Below, one piece after another: positions 1 to 5,537 of a DNA stretch of 8,094 nt; the stretch's first letter is position 1; the number at the start of each line of letters is the position of its first letter. A model generated the notes under the pieces. That model did not search any database. It was given only the letters and a program-made list of their open reading frames with translations, and was not told the origin of the DNA. The translations under genes and the position numbers were made by a program. This DNA comes from an uncultured Collinsella sp. Its GTDB lineage: Bacteria; Actinomycetota; Coriobacteriia; Coriobacteriales; Coriobacteriaceae. The DNA lies in NCBI GenBank assembly GCA_958453575.1, contig CAUDYH010000048.1, forward strand, positions 1-8,094, read 5' to 3'.

Positions 1-479
1 TGCGCGTTGCGCGCGAGGTGGCCGCCAACTATCCCGATATCGAGTTCAACGACAAGATCGTCGACGCCACCTGCATGGGCCTGGTCCAAAACCCCAACGA
101 CTTCGATGTCCTGGTGCTGCCCAACCTGTACGGTGACATTGTGAGCGACCTGTGCGCCGGCCTGGTGGGCGGCTTGGGCATGGCCCCCGGCTCCAACATC
201 GGTGCCGACTGCGCCATCTTCGAGGCAACGCACGGCTCCGCGCCCGATATCGCTGGACAGGATATCGCCAACCCCACGGCCGAGATCCTCTCTGCTGCTA
301 TGATGCTCGATCACCTGGGCGAGAACGATGCCGCCAATCGCATCCGTGCGGCCGTATCTGCCACGCTCGACGAGGGCGAGCAGGTTACCGGTGACGTGCG
401 TCGTGCCCAGACCGGCTCCGTCGAGGGCGCTGTGGGTACGCAGGCCTTTGCCGATGCCGTTATCGCGCACCTGGCCTAA
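1..479 (+). CDS. icd: NAD-type isocitrate dehydrogenase, C-terminal part (5' end outside window)
   Basis: The frame is open to the left edge of the window, so the GTG at 18 is an internal Val codon and the gene is 5'-truncated by the window only. About 158 C-terminal residues are visible. They carry the family signature [19 protein letters not shown] (metal and substrate loop with the conserved Asp residues) and [15 protein letters not shown] (nucleotide-binding loop). In this family, Asp-Ile after HGSAP marks NAD preference, where NADP enzymes such as E. coli Icd have Lys-Tyr. The enzyme would oxidatively decarboxylate isocitrate to 2-oxoglutarate in the cytosol, supplying carbon skeletons for glutamate. 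3-Isopropylmalate dehydrogenase (LeuB) is a close relative and shares the DIAG loop. The [17 protein letters not shown] segment resembles IDH more than LeuB, which usually has N-M/F-FGDILSD. Family assignment is firm; IDH over LeuB is likely but not certain from the C-terminus alone. A hairpin terminator follows 60 nt after the stop. Confidence 0.85.
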   Translation, partial: RVAREVAANYPDIEFNDKIVDATCMGLVQNPNDFDVLVLPNLYGDIVSDLCAGLVGGLGMAPGSNIGADCAIFEATHGSAPDIAGQDIANPTAEILSAAMMLDHLGENDAANRIRAAVSATLDEGEQVTGDVRRAQTGSVEGAVGTQAFADAVIAHLA

Positions 480-490
480 GGCATGCACAC

Positions 491-523
491 TGCAAACGCC
501 TAAATAGTACTTAAGTGTTTGCG
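491..523 (+). other. Imperfect stem-loop in the icd 3' UTR
   Basis: GCAAACGC (492-499) pairs with GTGTTTGC (515-522) through eight base pairs including one G.U wobble, leaving a 15-nt AT-rich loop. It has no T tract, so it is not a terminator by itself. It sits just ahead of the stronger hairpin at 539-567 and may protect the mRNA 3' end. It could also be chance. Confidence 0.35.
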
Positions 524-538
524 TATAACCTAAGAATC

Positions 539-567
539 AATACGCCCGGCGCTCTGTCGGGCGTATT
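539..567 (+). terminator. Hairpin terminator after the dehydrogenase gene
   Basis: AATACGCCCG (539-548) and CGGGCGTATT (558-567) form a perfect 10-bp stem with a 9-nt loop. The T tract is weak (CTATTGGGG), so termination may be partial. It lies between the dehydrogenase stop and the next gene, whose ribosome site starts about 25 nt later. Confidence 0.7.
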
Positions 568-605
568 CTATTGGGGACTATGTTTCCTAACAAGGAGTAA
601 CCGAT

Positions 606-1700
606 ATGGGTCTGATTCAAAAGAAGGACGAGAAGGACGAGATCGACGGCATCCAGATCATCGAGCGCGGCGAAGGCCCCGACGGTGACGAGGACGAGAA
701 GATCGATCTGGTCGCCGGTACGTCTGCCGAGCATATTGCAGCTGGCACGACGGCCGAGGAAGAGGACGCCCGTCTGGAGGCTCAGATCGCCGCAGATGCC
801 GCTGACGAGAACCTCATGCCCGAGGAGCAGGACGAGGACGACGATGCCCTGGATTCCGATGAGGACGACCATGCGTCCAAGCACAAGAAGATGATGATTG
901 CCGCCTTTGTGGTCGCAGTCGTGCTCGCTGCTGTGGTCGGCTTCTTTATTGGCAATGGCGGCTTTGGCGGCAAGGGTGTCGGTTCGTCGACCCTCACCGA
1001 GGACCAGCTCGATTCGACCGTGGCAAGCTATAGCTACAACGGCAAGAAGAGCGACATCACCGCGCGCGAGGCCATCGAGAGCCAGTACAGTTTGGATACC
1101 GTCAAGGATGGCGATGGTAACTACACGGCTCCTTCTGCCGACGTCATCCTGTCCTACGTGCGCAACAAAATTCTGCTTGATGCTGCCGAGGACGAGGGCA
1201 TTACCGTCTCTTCTAAGGAGATGAAGAAGTACGCCGAGGATTCTATCGGCACTTCTGACTACGACACCATGGCCAAGCAGTATGGCGTGTCCAAGGACCA
1301 GGCCAAGCAGATTGTCCGCCAGTCCGCGACGCTGCAGAAGCTCTACAAGAAGAAGGTCGGCGACAGCTCCGCAAACATGCCGACCGCCCCGACCGAGCCT
1401 GCTGACGGCAACGAGGAGACCGCGAGCAAGGACTACGCCGACTACATCATCAACCTTGCCGGCGATGAGTGGGACAGCTCAAAGGGCACTTGGAAGGATG
1501 CCGACAGCACCTATGCCAAGGCCTTTGCCGATGATGCCTTTACGGCCGATAGCGCCACCTACAAGCAGGCCATGACCGCCTACTACACTGCTTATCAGCA
1601 GTACTCCTCGCAGGCTTCGAGCGCCAGCTCCAAGTGGACCGAGTATGCTAACGGCCTCTATGCCAAGGCCAACATCAGCATCTACGGCCTGTTTGCGTAA
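606..1700 (+). CDS. Single-pass membrane protein with acidic cytoplasmic tail and SurA-N-like extracytoplasmic region
   Basis: This 364-residue protein is not recognised as a named family. The ATG is preceded by AAGGAG (592-597) at 8 nt. Residues 1-92 are extremely rich in Asp and Glu, including runs such as EEQDEDDDALDSDEDD at 73-88. A Lys/His cluster (KHKK) and one hydrophobic helix at about 97-116 follow, then a Gly-rich linker. The positive cluster before the helix predicts the acidic tail inside and about 245 residues outside. Residues 135-250 resemble the N-terminal chaperone part of SurA/PrsA-like foldases: a ...ITAREAIE segment, a helix with VRNKILLDAAEDEGITVSSKEM, then a helical stretch. 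No parvulin peptidyl-prolyl isomerase domain follows; the C-terminus is Ser/Ala/Tyr-rich and Lys-poor. A role in folding or holding exported proteins is inference. It appears monocistronic, between hairpins at 539-567 and 1741-1781. Confidence 0.8.
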   Translation: MGLIQKKDEKDEIDGIQIIERGEGPDGDEDEKIDLVAGTSAEHIAAGTTAEEEDARLEAQIAADAADENLMPEEQDEDDDALDSDEDDHASKHKKMMIAAFVVAVVLAAVVGFFIGNGGFGGKGVGSSTLTEDQLDSTVASYSYNGKKSDITAREAIESQYSLDTVKDGDGNYTAPSADVILSYVRNKILLDAAEDEGITVSSKEMKKYAEDSIGTSDYDTMAKQYGVSKDQAKQIVRQSATLQKLYKKKVGDSSANMPTAPTEPADGNEETASKDYADYIINLAGDEWDSSKGTWKDADSTYAKAFADDAFTADSATYKQAMTAYYTAYQQYSSQASSASSKWTEYANGLYAKANISIYGLFA

Positions 1701-1740
1701 AGAGTTGCACGGCTCATCGAGCATCTAGCTGATAGAAAAC

Positions 1741-1781
1741 AAATTGCCCGCCAGTACGGAAGTCGTTCTGGCGGGCAATTT
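1741..1781. terminator. Bidirectional terminator between convergent genes
   Basis: AAATTGCCCGCCAG (1741-1754) and CTGGCGGGCAATTT (1768-1781) are a perfect 14-bp inverted repeat around a 13-nt loop. Read on the minus strand, the stem is followed by the T-rich run TTTGTTTTCT. On the plus strand the stem itself ends in ATTT. It lies between a plus-strand stop at 1700 and the minus-strand stop at 1814, so it can end transcription from both sides. Confidence 0.85.
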
Positions 1782-1813
1782 GCGTTGAGGGCTGATTGGC
1801 GGCTTAATTATGG

Positions 1814-2053
1814 CTATTCATCTTTAAGTCCAAAAAGGCTTTCGGCTTCATCGTCGGATATATATTCCAGTACATCGCCCGGTTGGCAGCCGAGTGCCCG
1901 GCATATCGCGTCAAGAGTTGAAAAGCGCACGGCAGAAACCTTGCCCGTCTTGATGCGCGACATATTGACCTGGGAGATGCCCACGCGTTCCGCAAGCTCT
2001 TTGGATGAGATCTTGCGTTCGGCGAGCATGCGGTCGAGCCGCAGAATAATCAT
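1814..2053 (-). CDS. Small Cro/CI (XRE)-type transcriptional regulator
   Basis: This 79-residue DNA-binding protein is almost entirely a helix-turn-helix domain. Residues 16-60 give the pattern SSKELAERVGISQVNMSRIKTG, with ELAERVGIS as helix 2 and turn and QVNMSRIKTG as the recognition helix, then RFSTLDAICRALGCQPGDVLEY. That last block is typical of the small YozG-like regulators found beside DUF2975 membrane proteins. The ATG at 2053 follows a GGGGGA ribosome site overlapping the stop of the upstream gene, with 9 nt between the two genes, so they are co-transcribed and probably coupled. It most likely regulates its own operon. The target and signal are unknown. Confidence 0.92.
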   Translation of the reverse strand: MIILRLDRMLAERKISSKELAERVGISQVNMSRIKTGKVSAVRFSTLDAICRALGCQPGDVLEYISDDEAESLFGLKDE

Positions 2054-2062
2054 GGATTCCCC

Positions 2063-2701
2063 CTAGAGCAACTCGTCATCTTGTATTTGCAGGATACACC
2101 CGTACTGGAAGACGCTGGCAATCAGGCTAATAATCAGGCCTGCAAAGACCATAGAGAGGTCGAGGTGCTGGCCGCCAAGCGCATCCGTAAAGTTGCCGCC
2201 AAATCCTGAGAGTATCAGCCCCGTGACTATGGCACCAAGAAGCTTCACAGCAACGCCGCCAATAAGGAACAAATGTCCTACTTGACGTAGTATGCGGATG
2301 CATTCGAGGTCAAAGGGCCTGCCCGCCTTTTCAATGGCGGAGAAAAACCTGTATGCGCTTAGCACAATGGCAAGCGCAAGGCATGTCATCATGGCGCTCC
2401 CTATGGCAGTATGACCGTCGTGCGCGACAAGCATAAGAGGGGTCTGTTCATTGGCGCCGACGAGAGCGAGAGATGGCCCTTCGCCGGCATTAAGCTCTAC
2501 GGATTGGAGGCAGAACCCTTGGGAGAGGCTAGGCAATATGAGTAGAAGCTCGATTGCAATGACTGCGAGAAGTCCCAGAGCGAGCGCTACGGCGGTGCAG
2601 ATTGTGGCCCATTTGCAGATGTGAGCGAGCTTCCTCAGATCGGCTATTGCCTGTTCGCGGTTGATGGATTCATTCGATTTGGATACGTTCCAGCGGATCA
2701 T
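2063..2701 (-). CDS. DUF2975 family membrane protein
   Basis: With the ATG at 2701 the protein has 212 residues. A TTG five codons upstream is also in frame, but GGAGG (2710-2706) sits 4 nt before the ATG and would lie inside the longer version, so the ATG is preferred. Four hydrophobic segments are visible at about 32-58, 99-118, 142-166 and 183-203. The DUF2975 landmarks are the loop AIEKAGRPFDLECIRILRQVG at about 122-142 and the C-terminal FAGLIISLIASVFQYGCILQIQDDELL. The family's biochemical role is not known. It is repeatedly encoded next to a small XRE regulator, as here, which suggests a membrane sensor/regulator pair. That is inference from gene context. A putative Gly/Asp/His loop (about 165-180) lies between the last two helices. 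Confidence 0.88.
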   Translation of the reverse strand: MIRWNVSKSNESINREQAIADLRKLAHICKWATICTAVALALGLLAVIAIELLLILPSLSQGFCLQSVELNAGEGPSLALVGANEQTPLMLVAHDGHTAIGSAMMTCLALAIVLSAYRFFSAIEKAGRPFDLECIRILRQVGHLFLIGGVAVKLLGAIVTGLILSGFGGNFTDALGGQHLDLSMVFAGLIISLIASVFQYGCILQIQDDELL

Positions 2702-2737
2702 AGCTCCTCCAACCAATGTCTAGGATGATATTTAAAT

Positions 2738-2746
2738 CTTATAACA
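2738..2746 (-). promoter_or_regulatory. Candidate extended -10 promoter for the DUF2975-XRE operon
   Basis: On the minus strand the sequence reads TGTTATAAG: the extended -10 TG motif, one base, then TATAAG (5/6 to TATAAT). It is about 37 nt upstream of the ATG at 2701. No good -35 box is seen. A GATAAAC tandem repeat (2755-2768) lies just upstream where a -35 or activator would act. Transcription start would be near 2731. Confidence 0.5.
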
Positions 2747-2754
2747 TACTTAAT

Positions 2755-2768
2755 GATAAACGATAAAC
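2755..2768. repeat. Tandem repeat of GATAAAC
   Basis: GATAAAC occurs twice head to tail (2755-2761 and 2762-2768), just upstream of the minus-strand -10 candidate. It may be a binding site, for example for the small XRE regulator acting on its own operon. Chance in AT-rich DNA is possible. Confidence 0.4.
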
Positions 2769-3248
2769 AATTACAGATTAGAGTAAGTTATGTTTGTAAG
2801 ACGAATAGCGAGAGCTTATGGCATATTTAGGGAGTGAGAGTTTGGCACGTGGGGGATGGACGAGTATCGAAATTTCCCGCAACCGCGCAAGTGCTTCATC
2901 GGGTCTCCCTAATTCATATGGAAAAGGAGCTGCAAACGATTGGAAATAACCGCTGAGCGGTCGAAAACTACCGTTCACCGATAATTTCTAAACTGGTTCT
3001 AACTGGTATTAAGTCAAAAAGACCAATTCACAAATCTTCACAATGACCTGCATTTTTTCTACACGCCATTTTTAGCCACCCTGCGTTGTTTAGACACAGA
3101 AAAGGTTCCGATCTTTCGTCAAAGTATTTCGATACGGTTTCAAAACCGCAGGTAGAAGTGTTAACGAGCGGTAAACGGTCGATTTTTTACCGTGAACGGT
3201 GCAAAAACGTTTTACTGTTTGAATCAACGAAAGCAGCCTCTTCTGTGG

Positions 3249-3257
3249 TGATATAGT
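3249..3257 (+). promoter_or_regulatory. Candidate extended -10 promoter of the PTS operon
   Basis: TGATATAGT is an extended -10 element (TG, one base, TATAGT matching TATAAT at 5/6). No recognisable -35 lies 16-18 nt upstream, as expected for extended -10 promoters or activator-dependent ones. The start site would be near 3264, about 10 nt before the GntR-type operator at 3275-3287, with a leader of about 140 nt before the EIIA start. Confidence 0.5.
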
Positions 3258-3274
3258 GACAACAACACGTCACG

Positions 3275-3287
3275 TGGTTACTACCAG
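3275..3287 (+). promoter_or_regulatory. GntR/HutC-type operator in front of the PTS operon
   Basis: TGGTTACTACCAG contains the inverted repeat TGGT-TACT-ACCA. The same 13-mer occurs at 7566-7578 before agaS. TGGT-N4-ACCA is the architecture known for operators of NagR/YvoA and DasR, amino-sugar-phosphate-sensing GntR/HutC regulators, and a regulator of that type is encoded at 6794-7525. Lying just downstream of the -10 candidate, bound repressor would block promoter clearance. Confidence 0.75.
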
Positions 3288-3309
3288 TTGAGAGACCACT
3301 GGTTCTCAA
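3288..3309 (+). promoter_or_regulatory. Inverted repeat next to the operator (second half-sites or leader hairpin)
   Basis: TTGAGA (3288-3293) and TCTCAA (3304-3309) are perfect inverted arms around a 10-nt centre that itself contains ACCA-C-TGGT. As DNA it offers further TGGT half-sites beside the operator. As RNA it would fold a 6-bp hairpin near the 5' end of the PTS transcript. Which applies is not known. Confidence 0.45.
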
Positions 3310-3323
3310 AGAACGCTTTCCAA

Positions 3324-3394
3324 GAAGCTTTAAGGGCGATTGCCCGTTGGCTTCCGAACATCATCGGACTCAGATCGTACACACCTTCGGAAGG
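3324..3394 (+). other. Structured 5' leader of the PTS mRNA
   Basis: Several short stems are possible in the untranslated leader: GAAGC/GCTTC (3324-3328 with 3350-3354) enclosing GGGC/GCCC (3334-3337 with 3342-3345); the alternative TCCGA/TCGGA (3353-3357 with 3364-3368); and CCTT/AAGG (3384-3387 with 3391-3394). The last overlaps the GGAAGGG ribosome site of the EIIA gene. The stems are short and no known riboswitch class is recognised. Confidence 0.3.
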
Positions 3395-3403
3395 GAAATT
3401 TGA

Positions 3404-3847
3404 ATGGTTGGCTTTATTCTTACCGGTCATGGACAGTTCGCACCCGGCCTTGCAAGTGCTATCGCTATGGTTGCCGGCGACCAGCCCGCTTTTACCGTCG
3501 TTCCTTTTGAGGGCGACCAGGCTGCTTCCTACGGTGAGGATCTCCGCGCCGCTATTACCGCCATGCGCGAGGAGTGCGATGGCGTGCTCGTCTTTACCGA
3601 CCTGCTTGGCGGCACCCCGTTCAACCAGGCAATGATGATTGCCCAGGATGTCGACAACGTCGAGGTTCTGACTGGCACCAACCTTCCCATGGTTATTGAG
3701 CTTCTGTTCCTCCGCGGTAACGCCACGCTCGCCGAGCTTGGCGAGCAGGCCGTGACCGTTGGCCAGACGGGCATCACCGCCCAGACGGTCGCATCCGTTG
3801 CCGGTTCCGAGGAAGAGGATATCTTCGGCGACGAGGACGGCATCTAA
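3404..3847 (+). CDS. PTS EIIA component, mannose/fructose/sorbose family
   Basis: This 147-residue cytosolic protein matches the usual size of a free-standing EIIA of the mannose superfamily. The phosphorylated His is His9 in ILTGHG near the N-terminus. FTDLLGGTPFNQAM (about 65-78) and LTGTNLPMVIELL (about 89-101) are family landmarks. HPr would phosphorylate His9, which then passes phosphate to the EIIB encoded two genes on. The ATG at 3404 follows GGAAGGG (3389-3395) at 8 nt. The stop overlaps the next start by one base (TAATG), so translation is coupled. The C-terminus is a short acidic tail (SEEEDIFGDEDGI). As first gene it defines the operon's operator-controlled promoter. Sugar specificity cannot be read from EIIA; the nearby agaS points to GalNAc, galactosamine or related amino sugars. 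Confidence 0.95.
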   Translation: MVGFILTGHGQFAPGLASAIAMVAGDQPAFTVVPFEGDQAASYGEDLRAAITAMREECDGVLVFTDLLGGTPFNQAMMIAQDVDNVEVLTGTNLPMVIELLFLRGNATLAELGEQAVTVGQTGITAQTVASVAGSEEEDIFGDEDGI

Positions 3848-4128
3848 TGGCCGATTTCGGAGCCAACGTCCTGAGCTCCTCGGTCGCCCTTTTAGGCCTG
3901 CTTGTCATCATGGGCTTGATTTACACCATCTGGTCGCAAATCAACATGAAGAAGAAGCAGAAGTACTTCAAGGAGCTGCACACTGAGCTCAAGCCGGGTC
4001 AGGAGGTTCTTTTCGCCGGCGGTATCTACGGAACCGTCAAGGGCATCGAAGGCGAAAAGGTCCAGATCAAAGTCCGATCCGGTGCCGTCGTAGATGTTTC
4101 GCGTTACGCGATTCAGGAGATCAAGTAA
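3847..4128 (+). CDS. yajC: YajC-family small membrane protein inside the PTS operon
   Basis: This 93-residue protein has one N-terminal membrane helix (about 12-30), a basic stop (KKKQKYF), then the YajC core LKPGQEVLFAGGIYGTVKGIEGEKVQIKV...VSRYAIQEIK. Classical YajC is an accessory of the SecDF-YajC part of protein export and is normally encoded beside secD. This copy starts on the last base of the EIIA stop codon and is followed by EIIB, so it is a PTS-associated paralogue rather than the sec-locus gene. YajC-like genes are also known in streptococcal amino-sugar/hyaluronan PTS loci, so the association is recurrent. It may help insert or stabilise the EIIC-EIID membrane complex; that is inference. 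Confidence 0.88.
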   Translation: MADFGANVLSSSVALLGLLVIMGLIYTIWSQINMKKKQKYFKELHTELKPGQEVLFAGGIYGTVKGIEGEKVQIKVRSGAVVDVSRYAIQEIK

Positions 4129-4164
4129 CTGTCGTCAGCAAATAACGAAAGGAAGCTGATCAAC

Positions 4165-4647
4165 ATGGCAGAACCCAACATTCTTCTTACCCGCATCGAT
4201 AACCGACTGGTCCATGGTCAGGTCGCTACCCAGTGGAACTCCACCCTGGGCTCCAACCTCATCCTCGTCGCCAACGATGATGTGTCGACCAACACCATGC
4301 GTCAGAACCTCATGAAGATGGCCGCTCCCGCCGGCGTCGCTACGCGTTTCTTCTCCCTGCAGAAGACCATCGACGTCATTGGCAAGGCGAGCCCGCGCCA
4401 GAAGATCTTCATCGTGGCCGAAACACCGGAAGACGTGCTTACGCTCGTCAAGGGCGGTGTGCCTATAAAGAAGGTAAACATCGGCAACATGCACATGTCG
4501 GAAGGAAAGCGCCAAGTCGCCACCTCCGTCGCAGTTAACGACGAGGATGTCGCTGCGTTTAAAGAGCTGCAGGAATTGGGGGTGGAGTTGGAGATCAGGC
4601 GCGTTCCGAGCACGCCTGTTGAGGATACGAGCAAGCTCTTCTCGTAA
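4165..4647 (+). CDS. PTS EIIB component, mannose/fructose/sorbose family
   Basis: This 160-residue cytosolic protein has the normal length of a separate mannose-family EIIB. The phosphorylation site is His17 in RIDNRLVHGQV, a near-perfect family signature. KIFIVAETPEDVLTLVKGGVPIKKVNIGNMHMSEGK (about 75-114) is the typical second half. EIIB takes phosphate from His9 of EIIA and hands it to the sugar bound in EIIC-EIID. The ATG is preceded by AAAGGAAG about 10 nt upstream, and 36 nt separate it from the YajC-like gene. An unusually long gap of 89 nt with two stem-loops separates it from the EIIC gene. The closest functional group is probably the AgaV-type EIIB proteins, judged from context only. 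Confidence 0.95.
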   Translation: MAEPNILLTRIDNRLVHGQVATQWNSTLGSNLILVANDDVSTNTMRQNLMKMAAPAGVATRFFSLQKTIDVIGKASPRQKIFIVAETPEDVLTLVKGGVPIKKVNIGNMHMSEGKRQVATSVAVNDEDVAAFKELQELGVELEIRRVPSTPVEDTSKLFS

Positions 4648-4663
4648 TCCTCGTGATCCACGT

Positions 4664-4713
4664 TGTCAGGAGTGAAACCCTGACATTCTGTACGTGAACC
4701 AAAAGTGCGTACA
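4664..4713 (+). other. Two stem-loops between the EIIB and EIIC genes
   Basis: TGTCAGG (4664-4670) pairs with CCTGACA (4679-4685) over an 8-nt loop. TGTACGT (4689-4695) pairs with GCGTACA (4707-4713) with one U.G wobble over an 11-nt loop. Neither has a T tract, so they are not ordinary terminators. They are better explained as mRNA processing or stability elements that set the ratio of soluble EIIA/EIIB to membrane EIIC/EIID. Confidence 0.5.
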
Positions 4714-4736
4714 TACATTTTGAAAGGAGGAGCAAG

Positions 4737-5537
4737 ATGGAATTCTCGATCATTCAGGTCGCACTGGTCTTCGTTGTTACGTTCATCGCGGCAATCGACC
4801 AGTTCAACTTCCTCGAGTCTCTCTATCAGCCCATCGTCACCGGCGCCGTCATCGGTCTTATCCTTGGCGACCTCAACACCGGTCTTCTCGTGGGTGGTAC
4901 TTATCAGCTCATGACGATCGGCAACATGCCGATCGGAGGCGCTCAGCCGCCTAACGCCGTCATCGGCGGCATCATGGCAGCCATTCTCGCTATCGCTACG
5001 AAGCTCGAGCCCAACGCGGCAGTCGGCCTCGCCATTCCGTTCGCTCTGCTTGGCCAGCTTGGTGTTACCCTGGTCTTCACGCTTATGTCCCCGCTTATGT
5101 CCTCGGCCGATAACATGGCTCACAACGCGGACACCAAGGGCATCGAGCGCCTGAACTACTTCGCCATGACCCTGCTCGGCCTGATCTTCGCTATCGTCGT
5201 CACGCTGTTCTTCATCGCTGGCGCCACCATCGGTGCGACCATCGCCGCCGCCATTCCGGCTTGGCTGCAGACCGGTCTCTCCGCTGCAGGCGGCATGATG
5301 CGCTTCGTCGGCTTCGCCGTCCTGCTCAAGGTTATGATGAACCGCGATATGTGGGGCTTCTTCCTCATGGGCTTTGGCCTCGCGCTCATCACCGTTGCCA
5401 ACGATTCTCTGGCAACCCCTGCTCTGCTCATCCTCGCTCTCATCGGCTTCGGCATCGCCTTCTGGGACTTCCAGCAGCAGACCGAGCTGAAGGGTGCAGC
5501 TGTTTCTGACGGAGGTGACTTCGAAGATGGCATCTAA
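4737..5537 (+). CDS. PTS EIIC component, mannose/fructose/sorbose family
   Basis: This 266-residue membrane protein has the family's usual length. It begins MEFSIIQVALVFVVTFIAAIDQF and contains the conserved stretch QPIVTGAVIGLILGDLNTGLLVGGTYQLMTIGNMPIGGAQPPNAVIGGI (31-79). That stretch is the landmark of the mannose-type EIIC and contributes to the sugar path. Further hydrophobic segments lie at about 95-117, 141-163, 184-200 and 205-243. With EIID it forms the membrane translocator, and EIIB phosphorylates the incoming sugar. Its ribosome site AAAGGAGG is the strongest in the operon. The 3' end overlaps the EIID start by 11 nt. The protein ends in a short acidic tail (DGGDFEDGI) echoing the EIIA tail. 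Confidence 0.95.
   Translation: MEFSIIQVALVFVVTFIAAIDQFNFLESLYQPIVTGAVIGLILGDLNTGLLVGGTYQLMTIGNMPIGGAQPPNAVIGGIMAAILAIATKLEPNAAVGLAIPFALLGQLGVTLVFTLMSPLMSSADNMAHNADTKGIERLNYFAMTLLGLIFAIVVTLFFIAGATIGATIAAAIPAWLQTGLSAAGGMMRFVGFAVLLKVMMNRDMWGFFLMGFGLALITVANDSLATPALLILALIGFGIAFWDFQQQTELKGAAVSDGGDFEDGI
5511..5518 (+). promoter_or_regulatory. Ribosome binding site that decides the EIID start
   Basis: GGAGGTGA inside the end of the EIIC gene is a full match to the anti-16S sequence and lies 8 nt before the ATG at 5527. It selects this ATG over the in-frame GTG at 5494, which has no comparable site. Confidence 0.85.

Larger units (their letters stand above)
2717..3403. other. Gene-free divergent regulatory region of about 690 bp
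   Basis: No convincing gene is seen here. A minus-strand open frame at 2778-2978 has no good ribosome site and no recognisable domain. The stretch is AT-richer than the genes on either side. It holds the minus-strand promoter candidate near 2740, a tandem GATAAAC repeat, a tandem AACTGGT repeat (2991-3010) and palindromes at 2949-2961, 3135-3148, 3169-3192, 3189-3200 and 3204-3213. At its right end are the PTS promoter, operator and structured leader. Its length and density of palindromes suggest more than one regulator acts on the PTS operon. Confidence 0.6.

Noticed and set aside
18..20. GTG as start codon of the dehydrogenase
   Set aside because: The frame continues in family-consistent sequence to the window edge and about 150 residues is less than half the family length.
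524..529. TATAAC as -10 for the gene at 606
   Set aside because: No -35 at a suitable distance, and transcripts from it would run through the hairpin at 539-567.
2778..2978. 66-residue minus-strand open frame in the intergenic region
   Set aside because: No ribosome site at the start, no recognisable domain, and it lies in AT-richer DNA packed with regulatory palindromes. It might be a decayed gene piece but nothing supports that.
3200..3216. Catabolite-responsive (cre) site around AAAACGTTTT
   Set aside because: Aligning to TGNAANCGNTNNCA on either strand fails at the outer conserved bases, so only the central palindrome remains.
3288..3635. 115-residue plus-strand frame overlapping the EIIA gene
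   Set aside because: It overlaps the clear EIIA frame, has no ribosome site and gives low-complexity Leu/Ser/Pro protein typical of an off-frame reading.
4663..4691. Internal promoter before EIIC (TTGTCA as -35)
   Set aside because: The -10 position 17 nt on reads TTCTGT, only 2/6 to consensus, and the stretch is better explained by the stem-loop.
4302..5123. 273-residue minus-strand frame across EIIB and EIIC
   Set aside because: It is antisense to two clear PTS genes and its Asp/His/Glu-rich translation is what the complement of GC-rich coding DNA produces.
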